The notes under the pieces are model-generated. The model searched no databases, was not told where the DNA came from, and saw only the letters and a program-made list of their open reading frames with translations. The translations under genes and the position numbers were made by a program. Positions 18,364 to 26,738 of a DNA stretch of 64,000 nucleotides are shown piece by piece. The stretch's first letter is position 1, and every line of letters begins with the position of its first letter. Origin of the DNA: an uncultured Acetatifactor sp. (GTDB taxonomy: Bacteria; Bacillota; Clostridia; Lachnospirales; Lachnospiraceae); contig CAJUCE010000008.1 in NCBI GenBank assembly GCA_910584865.1, positions 90,515 to 154,514 of the forward strand, read 5' to 3'.

Positions 18364-18858
18364 TTATGCACCCGCAATAATTGAAACGATTTCCCGAATC
18401 TGTTTGTTCTGGCAATCGATCGATCTGTGACAATATTTTTCGTAGAGAGGAATACGCTCCTCATACAGATCCCGAAGGGTCTGCCCGGGCATCAGCGTCA
18501 CGCCCCTGGCATTCAGATCCCCCAGCCGCTCTGCCACCTCCTCATAGGGAAGCCTGAGATAGACCACTGTCCCTATCTCCCTGAGATGTTCCATGGCCTC
18601 TCTGCCGTAGATCACGCTGCCTCCGGTGGCAATGATGCTTTTACGCAGGCTCAGCGCCGCATTCACATCATTTTCAATCTTCCAGAAGCCCTCCACACCG
18701 TGTTCCTCTATCAATTCATGCAGCAGTTTCCCGTATTGATCCTGAATCACCAGATCGGAATCCACAAAACGGTACCCCATCCGTTTCGCCAGCACCACGC
18801 CGACAGTACTCTTGCCGACTCCCGGCATGCCGATCAGCACAATGTTATCTCTTCTCAT
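18364..18858 (-). CDS. aroK: Shikimate kinase
   Basis: A 164-residue P-loop kinase that phosphorylates shikimate on O3 in the aromatic amino-acid pathway. Walker A GMPGVGKST is at residues 10-18, the shikimate-binding DSD at about 33-35 and the ATGGSVI motif near 78. The start overlaps the stop of ridA by 4 bases (ATGA), so the two are translationally coupled. No other aro genes are nearby. The C-terminal NKQIREIVSII helix fits the family. Confidence 0.9.
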   Translation of the reverse strand: MRRDNIVLIGMPGVGKSTVGVVLAKRMGYRFVDSDLVIQDQYGKLLHELIEEHGVEGFWKIENDVNAALSLRKSIIATGGSVIYGREAMEHLREIGTVVYLRLPYEEVAERLGDLNARGVTLMPGQTLRDLYEERIPLYEKYCHRSIDCQNKQIREIVSIIAGA

Positions 18859-19229
18859 ACGACAGCGATAACCTCAACCTCGCAGAGTACATTCTTCGGC
18901 AATGTCTTCACCGCCACGCAGCTCCTGGCCGGCTTCTCTGTGAAATATCTGGCATATACTTCATTGAACGCCGCAAAATCTCCCATATCCGCCAGGAAAC
19001 AGCTGGTCTTGCATACCTTCGTATAGTCCGTTCCCGCCTCTGCCAGAATCGCGCCCACGTTTTTCATAACCAGCTCCGCCTGCTGGGTGATATCTTCTCC
19101 CTCAACATTGCCTGTGGCAGGATTGATGGGAATTTGTCCGGATGCGAACAACATTCCGTTCACAATAATCCCCTGAGAATAAGGTCCGATGGCTGCAGGA
19201 GCCTTGTCTGTTGAAATTTTCTGTAACAT
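18855..19229 (-). CDS. ridA: RidA family reactive intermediate deaminase
   Basis: A 124-residue RidA/YjgF/UK114 protein that hydrolyses reactive enamine/imine intermediates formed by PLP enzymes such as threonine dehydratase. Motifs are AIGPYSQGI near residue 15, ASGQIPINPATG near 30, the VGAILAEAGTDYTKVCK block and the essential arginine in KPARSCVAVKTLPK near 105. It precedes aroK in an overlapping pair. Confidence 0.93.
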   Translation of the reverse strand: MLQKISTDKAPAAIGPYSQGIIVNGMLFASGQIPINPATGNVEGEDITQQAELVMKNVGAILAEAGTDYTKVCKTSCFLADMGDFAAFNEVYARYFTEKPARSCVAVKTLPKNVLCEVEVIAVV

Positions 19230-19284
19230 GTTTTTCTCCTCTTTTCTTTATATATTTACACCGTCCGTATTCCGGACGGCTGTA

Positions 19285-19551
19285 TTACCCTGTTTTTTCG
19301 GCGGAGCATGCCGGCACATCCGGCTCCTCAAATTCCACCGTCACGTAATACCCTCTGTCATTCTCGATGACATCCGTCACAATCCCTTCCCGGCTCTTTA
19401 AGCGGTACCGGAAGGGAATATTGGCCGACATGGCCAGAGAGGGATCAATAATGTAATAATAGTTACTGGGAAGCAGGCCTTCCGTTATCGTTACCTTCTG
19501 CCCTGTCTCCAGAAGCCCTTCCCTCTCCATCTTAAACTCCATCTTCCGCAA
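19285..19551 (-). CDS. Small hypothetical protein
   Basis: An 88-residue acidic protein, or about 85 residues if the ATG at 19542 is used. A GGGAGGG ribosome site lies 8 bases before a TTG at 19551, which makes the TTG start plausible. Visible pieces are LPSNYYYIIDPSLAMSANIP and RYRLKSREGIVTDVIENDR, possibly a small beta-rich domain. I do not recognise a family. It is upstream of ridA-aroK on the same strand with a 55-base gap, so it may head that operon. Confidence 0.6.
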   Translation of the reverse strand: MRKMEFKMEREGLLETGQKVTITEGLLPSNYYYIIDPSLAMSANIPFRYRLKSREGIVTDVIENDRGYYVTVEFEEPDVPACSAEKTG

Positions 19552-19708
19552 AACAGGAGCCCTCCCTTCTTCTTGGATTACAGGGGACGTGAAGCGGCTC
19601 CTGTAATATGCAGGTGCTTCCTTAAGGCCTGTCCGGAAACAACCTGCGCAACATCCTTACTCAGCATACTCCAAAACAAGACATTCGTCAAGAATGTCCC
19701 GGTAAACA

Positions 19709-19737
19709 TTGCGTTTTTCTGCCGCTTCCTATATAAT
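19709..19737 (+). promoter_or_regulatory. Promoter of the GT-C membrane protein pair
   Basis: TTGCGT (19709-19714), 17 bases, perfect TATAAT (19732-19737), 70 bases before the ATG at 19809. A 6-base inverted repeat (ACATTC/GAATGT, 19681-19697) lies just upstream of the -35 box and could be an operator. Confidence 0.5.
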
Positions 19738-19808
19738 GGCAGTAAACCCGGCATCCGCCGTCTAAGCCAACTGCAGCAAGAAAGCAAATTTTACAGAAAG
19801 GAACTGCC

Positions 19809-21023
19809 ATGAATAAGGAAAACCGCAAACAAATCTTCATAAAATACGCAATCCTCTCCGCAGTCAGCCTGGCAGCCCTGTATATCCGCTGTCTGGGCCT
19901 TGACGTAATCAGCGGCGATTTTCAGAATTGTCTGAATGTATGGCATCTGGAAATAGAAAACGCCGGTCCCGGCCTTAACGCCCTGCTTCATTACACCGGC
20001 GACTATGCCATGCCCTATGCCTTTGTCATCTGGCTGCTGGGCAAGCTGCCTGTGCCTTTTTTGTACAGCCTGAAAGGATTCCACATTCTCTTTGACTTTC
20101 TCCTGGCTGTGATGGCCGGGAAAATAGTAAAAAAGCTGAAACCGGCAAGCGACTATGGCTTCTGTCTGGGCTATGGCGTCACTCTGCTTCTGCCCAATGT
20201 AATCTTCAACAGCAGCTTCTGGGGACAGAGCGACGGTCTGTGCGCGGCCTTTCTCCTGGCTGCATTTTACTACTGGCTGGAGGAGCGCTACCGTCTCATG
20301 ATGCTTATGTTTGGAATTGCATTCTCTTTTAAACTGCAGGCAGTATTTTTCCTTCCTTTTCTGATGATTGTATACTGGCAGGGGCGTAAATTTTCCGTTC
20401 TGCACTTTCTCCTGATTCCGTTTATCATGCTGGTGATGAATATCCCAGCAATGATGGCCGGTTACCCGCCCTCTATTACCTTTGCGAAATACATCGGACA
20501 GACCGGAGAATACCCCTGGCTCTACTATTTCTATCCGAATCTATGGTTTTTCTTCCAGGCCAGGCCCTATTATCTCTTCGGTGCCGGCGCAATGCTGCTG
20601 ACCGTCAGCGCCCTGCTGCTGTTTGTAGTGATCCTAATCAGAAAGGGCGTAGTTCCCAACCGCTCCAACGGACTGGCCATTGCACTGTGGAGTGCATATA
20701 CCTGCTGCTTTTTCCTTCCGTCCATGCATGAACGTTACGGATATTTCTGTGAGATCCTGGCAGTTCTTCTGGCCCTGATCCATGTTAGGAGCCTGTGGCT
20801 TCCCATGGGTATGGTCCTGTGCGTCCTGCCCAAATATCTGTATGCCTTAGATCTGGCCGGCAATCCGCGGTGGCTTCAGGGTCTGGAAGCCGGAGGGAAT
20901 ACATTGCTGTATCTGGTTTTTACCTGCCTGCTGTGGCAGAACCTGTTCCGGGACGGAGATCACGCCTCCGAGCCCGCACTGGCCTGTCAACTTTCCAAAA
21001 CCCGGGGGGACGAAAAATGCTGA
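19809..21023 (+). CDS. GT-C fold membrane mannosyltransferase-like protein
   Basis: A 404-residue polytopic membrane protein with about ten hydrophobic segments. The segment SSFWGQSDGLCAAF near residue 136 and LPSMHERYGYF near 298 are typical of the Gpi18/PIG-V-like mannosyltransferases of bacteria, which use polyprenyl-phosphate sugars on the outer face. The substrate is unknown. Its last codons overlap the start of the next membrane gene (ATGCTGA, 21017-21023), so the pair is coupled. Confidence 0.72.
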   Translation: MNKENRKQIFIKYAILSAVSLAALYIRCLGLDVISGDFQNCLNVWHLEIENAGPGLNALLHYTGDYAMPYAFVIWLLGKLPVPFLYSLKGFHILFDFLLAVMAGKIVKKLKPASDYGFCLGYGVTLLLPNVIFNSSFWGQSDGLCAAFLLAAFYYWLEERYRLMMLMFGIAFSFKLQAVFFLPFLMIVYWQGRKFSVLHFLLIPFIMLVMNIPAMMAGYPPSITFAKYIGQTGEYPWLYYFYPNLWFFFQARPYYLFGAGAMLLTVSALLLFVVILIRKGVVPNRSNGLAIALWSAYTCCFFLPSMHERYGYFCEILAVLLALIHVRSLWLPMGMVLCVLPKYLYALDLAGNPRWLQGLEAGGNTLLYLVFTCLLWQNLFRDGDHASEPALACQLSKTRGDEKC

Positions 21024-21973
21024 AATGGGAAGAAAAAATTATCGACTGGATCAACCGATATATGCTTTTGACCGCCGCGGTTTTCGTGGTCATAGCCGCC
21101 GCCTGGATGCGTATGGGCGGCAGAAATTACGTGGGAAACGATTATCATTGCACCCTTTATGACGTCCCCGGTAATTGCAATTCTTTTCTGTTTCGCCGCC
21201 TGGCTGATTTCCTTATGCTGCATTTTGCGGACAATGCCATCACACTTTTAAAGCTTCTGGCTTATGCAGGGGATTTTGCCGTAACATTTCTGGTGCTGCT
21301 CATCTGCCGGAAGGACACGGCATTGAAGCGTTTTATACTTCTGACCGCTTTTCTCTTATCGCCTGTGACCCTGCTCTACAGCGTGAGCGGTATGAAGCCC
21401 GACTCTGTGTGTATGAGTCTCCTTCTGCTGGGCTATCTGTGCTTTCGGCGCGGTCTCTCCATCCCCGCCATGCTGCTTACCCAGAGCGCCGGCTTTCTCT
21501 ATCCCGCATACTGGCCGGTGAGCATCATAGCCGGGCTCTGCATGGTGAATCAGGCACGGAAATACCCCTCTACGCTGCCCGCCGCACAGTCCGCAAGCCA
21601 TGACAGCGGTAAACTTCCCATTGCAGGCAAGCGCATGAAAAAGACGAACAACGAATGTCTCACTACACAGACAGTGATTCTGGCACTACTTATGGCATTT
21701 TGTCTTCTTTTGTCTGTTTTCATGGAAAATAGCAGCCCGGGTAACGATTATTTTTGGGGGAAAATTTTTGTGACAAATCCCTTCACGGCCGAAATCTATT
21801 CTGGCTTTCTGCCATGGCTTGGGGGAATGTGCAGAATCTATGGATATTTGACGGCCGTAGGCCTGACTCTTCTGGCGGTTCGCTGCCGGAAGCTCCGGAT
21901 TCCCGCCCTGCTCATACAGGCGGCGGTGATCATGTACATCGGCTGGCAGCAGACTTTCTTTATGGCGCTTTAA
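21017..21973 (+). CDS. Membrane protein paired with the GT-C glycosyltransferase
   Basis: A 318-residue protein with about eight hydrophobic segments. The start at 21017 overlaps the end of the previous gene by 7 bases. The region NDYHCTLYDVPGNCNSFLFRR, read in two pieces, and SVSGMKPDSVCMSLLLLGYL resemble the loop and D-containing segments of GT-C enzymes, but no clear family is recognised. A charged loop (residues about 195-215) interrupts the membrane part. Coupling suggests it works with the upstream enzyme, either as a second transferase or a partner. Confidence 0.65.
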   Translation: MLKWEEKIIDWINRYMLLTAAVFVVIAAAWMRMGGRNYVGNDYHCTLYDVPGNCNSFLFRRLADFLMLHFADNAITLLKLLAYAGDFAVTFLVLLICRKDTALKRFILLTAFLLSPVTLLYSVSGMKPDSVCMSLLLLGYLCFRRGLSIPAMLLTQSAGFLYPAYWPVSIIAGLCMVNQARKYPSTLPAAQSASHDSGKLPIAGKRMKKTNNECLTTQTVILALLMAFCLLLSVFMENSSPGNDYFWGKIFVTNPFTAEIYSGFLPWLGGMCRIYGYLTAVGLTLLAVRCRKLRIPALLIQAAVIMYIGWQQTFFMAL

Positions 21974-22052
21974 CCAGGTAGGGAAAAAGCCTTCCCCTAC
22001 CCGTGCGCCTGCTGACATATTTCCTTTAGATGTCCGTGTGACACAAATAGAT

Positions 22053-22085
22053 GGGCCGGCACTCCTAAACAGGAATGCCGGTCCC
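22053..22085. terminator. Strong hairpin between convergent genes
   Basis: GGGCCGGCACTCCT, loop AAAC, AGGAATGCCGGTCCC: a 14-bp near-perfect stem between the ends of the GT-C pair and the zinc-ribbon gene. There is no U-run on either side, so it may act as a roadblock or mRNA 3' end in both directions rather than a textbook terminator. Confidence 0.5.
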
Positions 22086-22099
22086 TACATTCCTCTGTT

Positions 22100-22615
22100 T
22101 TATACCTCTTCCTTCGTCTCCTGGGCATCTTCGCCCGCTTTGCAGGCACATTCCTCAGAAACAGTCTCCGCCTCACAGCAACATTCTGCCTCAGGACTCT
22201 GTGCTTCTTCCGCCGTACTGTAGCTTGCATCTACGACAACTTCGTCTTCACTCTCCGGTTCTGCGGATTTAATCACAATGGCAGTTCCGCACTTATCACA
22301 GAACTTGCTGGTCCTTGCCACCTCTGCGCCGCATCCGGGGCAGATGCTCACATTCTTCAGATCACAGATCTTTTCATTGTTTGCCTCGATCTCCGCCTTA
22401 TAGGCTGCCACCTTCGCCGCCCATTCCCCCACGGAAGCGTCTTCTTTTAAAAGGCCGTTTTCAAGAACATAAGCTCCTATTTCCGTCTGAATATTCTTTA
22501 TATTCTGATTCAGGGAACTGATCTCCAGATTCAATTTGGTAACCCCTGCCACCTCTTTGCTCTTGGAAATCGCACTTTGTGTCATTTGATTCAGTTTCTC
22601 AGTCCAACTTGCCAT
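22100..22615 (-). CDS. Coiled-coil zinc-ribbon protein
   Basis: A 171-residue soluble protein. Residues about 20-90 form a coiled coil (NLEISSLNQNIKNIQTEIGA, KAEIEANNEKICDLK); a zinc ribbon follows (CPGCGAEV at about 92, CDKCGTA at about 107); the tail is very acidic and cysteine-rich (ECCCEAET, ECACKAGED). The design is common in Clostridia and of unknown function. The cysteine pairs in the tail might bind a second metal. It is transcribed toward the GT-C pair and lies downstream of a dispersed repeat with a promoter-like box. Confidence 0.7.
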   Translation of the reverse strand: MASWTEKLNQMTQSAISKSKEVAGVTKLNLEISSLNQNIKNIQTEIGAYVLENGLLKEDASVGEWAAKVAAYKAEIEANNEKICDLKNVSICPGCGAEVARTSKFCDKCGTAIVIKSAEPESEDEVVVDASYSTAEEAQSPEAECCCEAETVSEECACKAGEDAQETKEEV

Positions 22616-22774
22616 TTTTCTACCTCTTTTCTTAATTTTATGTAAGGCAACTGTCAGGATACCGGTCCTGAAGGCATACAGGCCTCTCAGATATCCGCTG
22701 TTCCTGACAGATACACTTCCCTATCGGAAAGATACACGGCTACCGCCAAACACCGATGCATCCATCTCCTGCTT

Positions 22775-22892
22775 TCAGTATGCCATGTGCACAGCAACGC
22801 ACATGGCAAGATGGCCATCCGGCCGCTTCCTGCCAGGAATAAGGTCAGTATGCCATGTGCACAGTGTCCTTGTAAGTCAACATTATAGCACA
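22775..22892 (-). repeat. Dispersed intergenic repeat, copy R1
   Basis: Contains the hairpin CCATGTGC/GCACATGG (22783-22806), the GGCC-rich stem module (GATGGCCATCCGGCCGCTTCC), the AATAAGGTCA box, a second partial hairpin, and on the minus strand the promoter-like GTGCTATAATGTTGACTTA (22871-22889). The same modules recur near 26.4-26.6, 42.1, 56.5 and 57.2-57.3 kb. The 303-base gap 22616-22919 holds this repeat and about 150 bases with nothing recognised. A minus-strand frame through it is a by-product of the repeat. Confidence 0.7.
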
Positions 22893-22919
22893 CTTCCCCG
22901 GCCATTGAAAGAAAAATGT

Positions 22920-23945
22920 TCAGGGTGACTCGATCACCACCGCATGGGCAATCCCCGGCACGCTCATTCCTTCATTGAAGCTGGTCTTGCTCAGCAGCGC
23001 ACCCGTGGGCATAAACAACACTTTCTTCCAGTTTCTCTCCTCCAACTGCTTCAAAATATAGGCGGACAACGTCACGGCACTGCAGCCGCAGCCGCTTCCC
23101 CCTGCATGGGTATCCTGGGATTCCCCGTCGAAAATTTCAAGCCCGCAATCCATATGCTGCTCGGAAATATCATAGCCCTTTTCCCGAAGAAGATCGATCA
23201 GGACTCTCTGGCCTACTTTTCCCAGATCCCCAGTGATAATCTTATCATAATCCTCGGGCTGACCGGAAAAGTCTATGAAATGCTGTTCCAGAGTGGATGC
23301 TGCCGCCGGCGCCATACAAGCTCCCATATTCATGGAATCCTTCAAGCCGTAATCCACGATTTTTCCCACTGTCATACCAGTGATCCGCCCTCTTGCCTTC
23401 CTGCCCTTTTCAACGGCTCCTCCCAATACAAAGGCGCCGCTGCCTGTGACGGTCCAGCTGGCCGAGAGAGGACGCTGGTTTCCATATTCCAGAGGAAAGC
23501 GGAATTCCTTCTCCGCACTGGCGAAATGACTGGAAGTAACGCAGACAATTTTCTCCGCAAATCCTCCCGCGATGCTCATAACTCCTACAGTCAATGACTC
23601 TCCGCAGGTAGAACATGCCCCATATACCCCGAACAGCGGAATCTGATAAGAGGACAGTCCAAAGGATGTAGCCATGGATTGACCCAACAGGTCACCTGCA
23701 ATGACAAAGGTTACTTCCTCCGGTTCCACCTCCGCCTTCTCCAGCGCCATCCCCACCGCCTCTTTCTGCAGCGTACTCTCCGCCTCCTCCCAGCTCTTGC
23801 AGCCGAACAGATCGTCCGCTCCTACTTTATCAAACAACAACCCCAAAGGTCCCTCGCCTTCTTTGGTCCCAACAATGCTTGCACTGTTTAAAATATATAC
23901 CGCCTCTTCCGGTCTTATGCTGGCTCTGCCTAATTTCTGATTCAT
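22920..23945 (-). CDS. spoVAD: Stage V sporulation protein AD
   Basis: A 341-residue SpoVAD, the soluble thiolase-fold component of the SpoVA channel that binds dipicolinic acid. Motifs include the opening NSASIVGTKEGEGPLG near residue 18, GDLLGQSMATSFGL near 108, GVYGACSTCGES near 130, TGSGAFVLGG near 170 and the late HAGGSGCGCSAVTLSAYIL near 280. Length fits the family. spoVAC and spoVAE should flank it but do not; spoVAE is at 17941-18300. GGAGGG precedes the ATG by 7 bases. Confidence 0.93.
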   Translation of the reverse strand: MNQKLGRASIRPEEAVYILNSASIVGTKEGEGPLGLLFDKVGADDLFGCKSWEEAESTLQKEAVGMALEKAEVEPEEVTFVIAGDLLGQSMATSFGLSSYQIPLFGVYGACSTCGESLTVGVMSIAGGFAEKIVCVTSSHFASAEKEFRFPLEYGNQRPLSASWTVTGSGAFVLGGAVEKGRKARGRITGMTVGKIVDYGLKDSMNMGACMAPAAASTLEQHFIDFSGQPEDYDKIITGDLGKVGQRVLIDLLREKGYDISEQHMDCGLEIFDGESQDTHAGGSGCGCSAVTLSAYILKQLEERNWKKVLFMPTGALLSKTSFNEGMSVPGIAHAVVIESP

Positions 23946-24017
23946 AAATATCCCTCCGATTCCTGAATCTAATGATTGCTTTCAGTATTTCCAGAGGGAT
24001 GAAAACTATACCTTTCC

Positions 24018-25151
24018 TTAATCCTCTTCCACCACATTCATCAGGCTGGTAACCACATACAGCACTTTGCCGTCATATTCTACCCTGGACCAGCCGGAGT
24101 CCGCACTGTAGCCGGTTCGGTGCGCTTTCTCTCCATGATTCAGCTGGCAGCTTACCGTGCTTTCGCCTTCCGTGGTGCTGGGTTCGGTCCTCAGATTGAC
24201 ATATTCCTTCGGAGAGATCCAGTCGTCGCAATTGGAAAACAGGATAATTCTACCGCTGATTGTGCTGACACGATTGGGATTTGACTGCTGTACGGGAGGC
24301 TTGTAATCCAAATCTGTAGTCAAATACTGGGTTACCGCATATAAAACCTGTCCGCCGTATTCGATTCTGGACCATCCCGTATCCTTATTCATTCCGCTTC
24401 TGTTCAGCAGCTCGCCGTTGCCGACCTGCACGATGATATTCCCTTCATCCGTTGTAGTGGGAACGGAACGCAGATTCACCACATCCTTCGGTGTCACCGT
24501 CTCCTCTACATCCTCAAAGGCCATGGCGGCGGTTCCCTGTACCGGCTCCTTTAGGACATCCTGGCCCCCGTCATTTTCCCCTTCCACGTTAGTGGAAGTA
24601 TCCACGTTAGTGGAAGTATCCACGTTAGTGGAAGTATCCGCTCCAGCGGAAGTGTCTATGTTAGTAGAAGTATCCTCCCCAGCGGAAGTATCCGCGCCGT
24701 TGAAATGCCCGCCGGCCTCGTCCTGACCTGACGTTTTTTCCGCCGCATCCTGTGTATTTTCATCCTCCCGGCCTTCCGACGGTTCCCCTGCATTCTCCTC
24801 ATCCTGCGGATCGGCAGGTGTCTTATCACTGCCTTGTTCATCGGGGTCTTCTGCGGGTCCCCCGTCCGTTTCCTCCGAAGTCCCTGCGCCTGCCTGCATA
24901 TTCTGCGCATCCTCCCCGGAATCGCCGCGATGAGAAAAATGCCACAAAATCATACAGATAATCGCTGCCAGCACCGCCAGGCCCACGAAAGTAAGCACCG
25001 TCACCCAGGGGCTTAAGGGAGACTCCTCTTCCTCCTCCCATACCTCATCTTCCAAATCCACCTCTACGTAATCTTCCCCTTCCGGACGTTCCTGCGCATC
25101 CACCACTCTGAGACCTGCCGGATTGCGTTTTTTCTCTCCTGCCTTCTTCAT
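24018..25151 (-). CDS. Membrane-anchored protein with two bacterial SH3 domains
   Basis: A 377-residue protein with a cytoplasmic acidic N-terminus, one transmembrane helix (about residues 47-71), a long acidic Asp/Glu/Ser/Thr-rich extracellular linker, and two SH3b domains (about 220-285 and 310-375; VVNLRSVPTTTDEGNI and YVNLRTEPSTTEGES). SH3b domains often bind peptidoglycan. The linker contains a DTSTNVDTSTNVDTS repeat encoded by an 18-base minisatellite. No catalytic domain is present. It may be a cell-wall-binding sensor or scaffold; it stands between spoVAD and trpS. Confidence 0.78.
   Translation of the reverse strand: MKKAGEKKRNPAGLRVVDAQERPEGEDYVEVDLEDEVWEEEEESPLSPWVTVLTFVGLAVLAAIICMILWHFSHRGDSGEDAQNMQAGAGTSEETDGGPAEDPDEQGSDKTPADPQDEENAGEPSEGREDENTQDAAEKTSGQDEAGGHFNGADTSAGEDTSTNIDTSAGADTSTNVDTSTNVDTSTNVEGENDGGQDVLKEPVQGTAAMAFEDVEETVTPKDVVNLRSVPTTTDEGNIIVQVGNGELLNRSGMNKDTGWSRIEYGGQVLYAVTQYLTTDLDYKPPVQQSNPNRVSTISGRIILFSNCDDWISPKEYVNLRTEPSTTEGESTVSCQLNHGEKAHRTGYSADSGWSRVEYDGKVLYVVTSLMNVVEED
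24583..24696 (-). repeat. 18-base coding minisatellite
   Basis: About six to seven units of 18 bases spaced exactly in phase, three of them identical (TCCACGTTAGTGGAAGTA on the plus strand) and the rest diverged. They encode the six-residue repeat DTSTNV and variants. Each identical unit contains a TTCCAC/GTGGAA inverted repeat, and the CCGCTCCAGCGG variant keeps the pairing by compensating changes. Confidence 0.85.
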
Positions 25152-25218
25152 GTATGACCTCCTGTTCCAGGAACTGCTTTTACAATACTGTCTCTGAATG
25201 CAGCCTGCCCGCTGTTTT

Positions 25219-26316
25219 CTACCTGTACTTCTCGCTCTGAGCCCGGATCAGTTCCGCGTCCTCGAAATAATTGATCCGCATGGCGCGCTTCACATCTGCC
25301 AGCGTCTCTGCCGCCTCTTCCCTGGCAGCCTCGCTTCCCCTCTTCAAAATCTCATAGAGAGCCGGGATATCCTGCTCCAGCTCCTTCCTCCGAACCCTGA
25401 TCGGCTCCAGAATCTCCTGCATGATATTGATCAGGAAACGCTTCACCTTCACATCTCCCAATCCGCCTCTCTGATAATGTGCTTTCAGTTCATCCAAATC
25501 CGTATAGTCGGGCAGATATCTACCGAAATGCTCCTGTCTGCAGAAAGCATCCAGATAAGTAAACACCGTATTGCCCTCCAGATGCCCCGGATCGCTGACC
25601 TGCAAATGCAGAGGATCCGTATACATACTCATAATCTTGGTGCGCACATCGTCCGCCGTATCCGCAAGATAAATACAATTCCCCAGAGACTTGCTCATCT
25701 TCGCCTTACCGTCCGTACCGGGCAATCTCCTGCGGGCTTCATTTTCCTGAAGAAGAGCCTCAGGCTCCACCAATACAGGTTCGTACACCGTATTAAATTT
25801 ATGCACGATCTCCCTGGTCTGTTCGATCATGGGAAGCTGATCGTCCCCCACCGGCACCGTCGTAGCCTTAAATGCCGTGATATCTGCCGCCTGGCTGACA
25901 GGATAGGTGAAAAATCCAACCGGTATGCTGGACTCAAAATTCCGCATTTGGATTTCATTCTTCACCGTGGGATTCCGCTGCAGCCTGGCCACAGTCACCA
26001 GATCCATATAATAAAAGCTAAGCTCGCACAGTTCCGGAATCTGGGACTGAATCAACAGCGTGGACCTGGCCGGATCCAGCCCGCAGGAGATATAATCCAG
26101 CGCAACTTCTATGACATTTTGTCTTACCTTTTCCGGATTTTCGATATTGTCCGTAAGCGCCTGGGCATCCGCGATCATGATGAAGATCTTTTTATATTCC
26201 CCGGAATTCTGCAATTCTACCCGTCTCACCAGAGAGCCCACGTAATGTCCTATATGAAGCCTGCCTGTGGGTCTGTCTCCTGTCAAAATAATTTTTTCCT
26301 GTTCCTTGTTTTCCAT
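25219..26316 (-). CDS. trpS: Tryptophanyl-tRNA synthetase
   Basis: A 365-residue class I synthetase that charges tRNA(Trp). The HIGH motif is LHIGHYVG at about residues 20-27, the KMSKS motif is AKMSKSLGN near 206, and GDDQLPMIEQTREIV and DITAFKATTVPVG are the usual substrate blocks. It is somewhat longer than the 330-residue Bacillus enzyme. GGAGGAG lies before the ATG. The leader is short, so there is no T-box; a -10-like TATAAT about 50 bases upstream joins the dispersed repeat R2. Confidence 0.95.
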   Translation of the reverse strand: MENKEQEKIILTGDRPTGRLHIGHYVGSLVRRVELQNSGEYKKIFIMIADAQALTDNIENPEKVRQNVIEVALDYISCGLDPARSTLLIQSQIPELCELSFYYMDLVTVARLQRNPTVKNEIQMRNFESSIPVGFFTYPVSQAADITAFKATTVPVGDDQLPMIEQTREIVHKFNTVYEPVLVEPEALLQENEARRRLPGTDGKAKMSKSLGNCIYLADTADDVRTKIMSMYTDPLHLQVSDPGHLEGNTVFTYLDAFCRQEHFGRYLPDYTDLDELKAHYQRGGLGDVKVKRFLINIMQEILEPIRVRRKELEQDIPALYEILKRGSEAAREEAAETLADVKRAMRINYFEDAELIRAQSEKYR

Positions 26317-26381
26317 CTCTTTTCTCCTCCCATGCCATACATCCGGCTGTTCATGCCTCGAATGAGGTTATTATAGTCCCC

Positions 26382-26614
26382 TGAGTCAACATTGTACCAT
26401 GTGCACAGCAACGCACATGGCAGGATGGCCATTCGGCCGTCCCCTGCCGGGAATAAGGTCATTATACCATAATTTCATGCGCTCCAGCGCATTTGGAATC
26501 AGAGGTTGACTTGATGCTCTTTCATGTCAACATTATACCATATGCACAGCAAACGCACATGGCAGATGACCATTCGGCCGTTTCCTGCCACAAATATAGT
26601 CATATTATAACATG
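26382..26614 (-). repeat. Dispersed intergenic repeat, copy R2 (tandem pair)
   Basis: The longest copy: two units in the same orientation. Modules, in minus-strand order, are ACGGCCGAATGG with a GGCAGG/CCTGCC stem, CCATGTGC/GCACATGG hairpin, GGTATAATGTTGACA, ATGCGCT/AGCGCAT hairpin, GGTATAATGACCTTATTCC and again the GGCC and CATGTGC hairpins, ending in GGTACAATGTTGACTCA. It fills most of the 421-base gap between trpS and the next gene; the remaining 120 bases hold the plus-strand gene's promoter region only. Confidence 0.8.
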
Positions 26615-26738
26615 ATTTTTCCCACAGTGAAACTTTTATTTTCGGATTTACCTGCTGATTTACCTGTTTTCGCTTGTTTTCCGGAGATAAATATGATATT
26701 CTTTGGATGCCTGCCGAAGCGGGCCAGGAGGTACCAAG

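Noticed and set aside
22687..22905. 72-codon minus-strand frame (and similar ones at 26499-26753 and 57297-57488)
   Set aside because: They arise from the shared repeat modules; the translations resemble one another only because the DNA repeats do, and none has a ribosome site.
24583..24696. Regularly spaced repeats, considered as a CRISPR array
   Set aside because: Units are 18 bases and adjacent without unique spacers, in frame within an SH3b protein gene; no cas genes in the window.
25198..26376. 392-codon plus-strand open frame
   Set aside because: Antisense shadow of trpS; no family features and no ribosome site.
26317..26400. T-box or other amino-acid-responsive leader before trpS
   Set aside because: The promoter-like TATAAT is only about 50 bases before the start codon, leaving no room for a T-box, and no T-box sequence is present.
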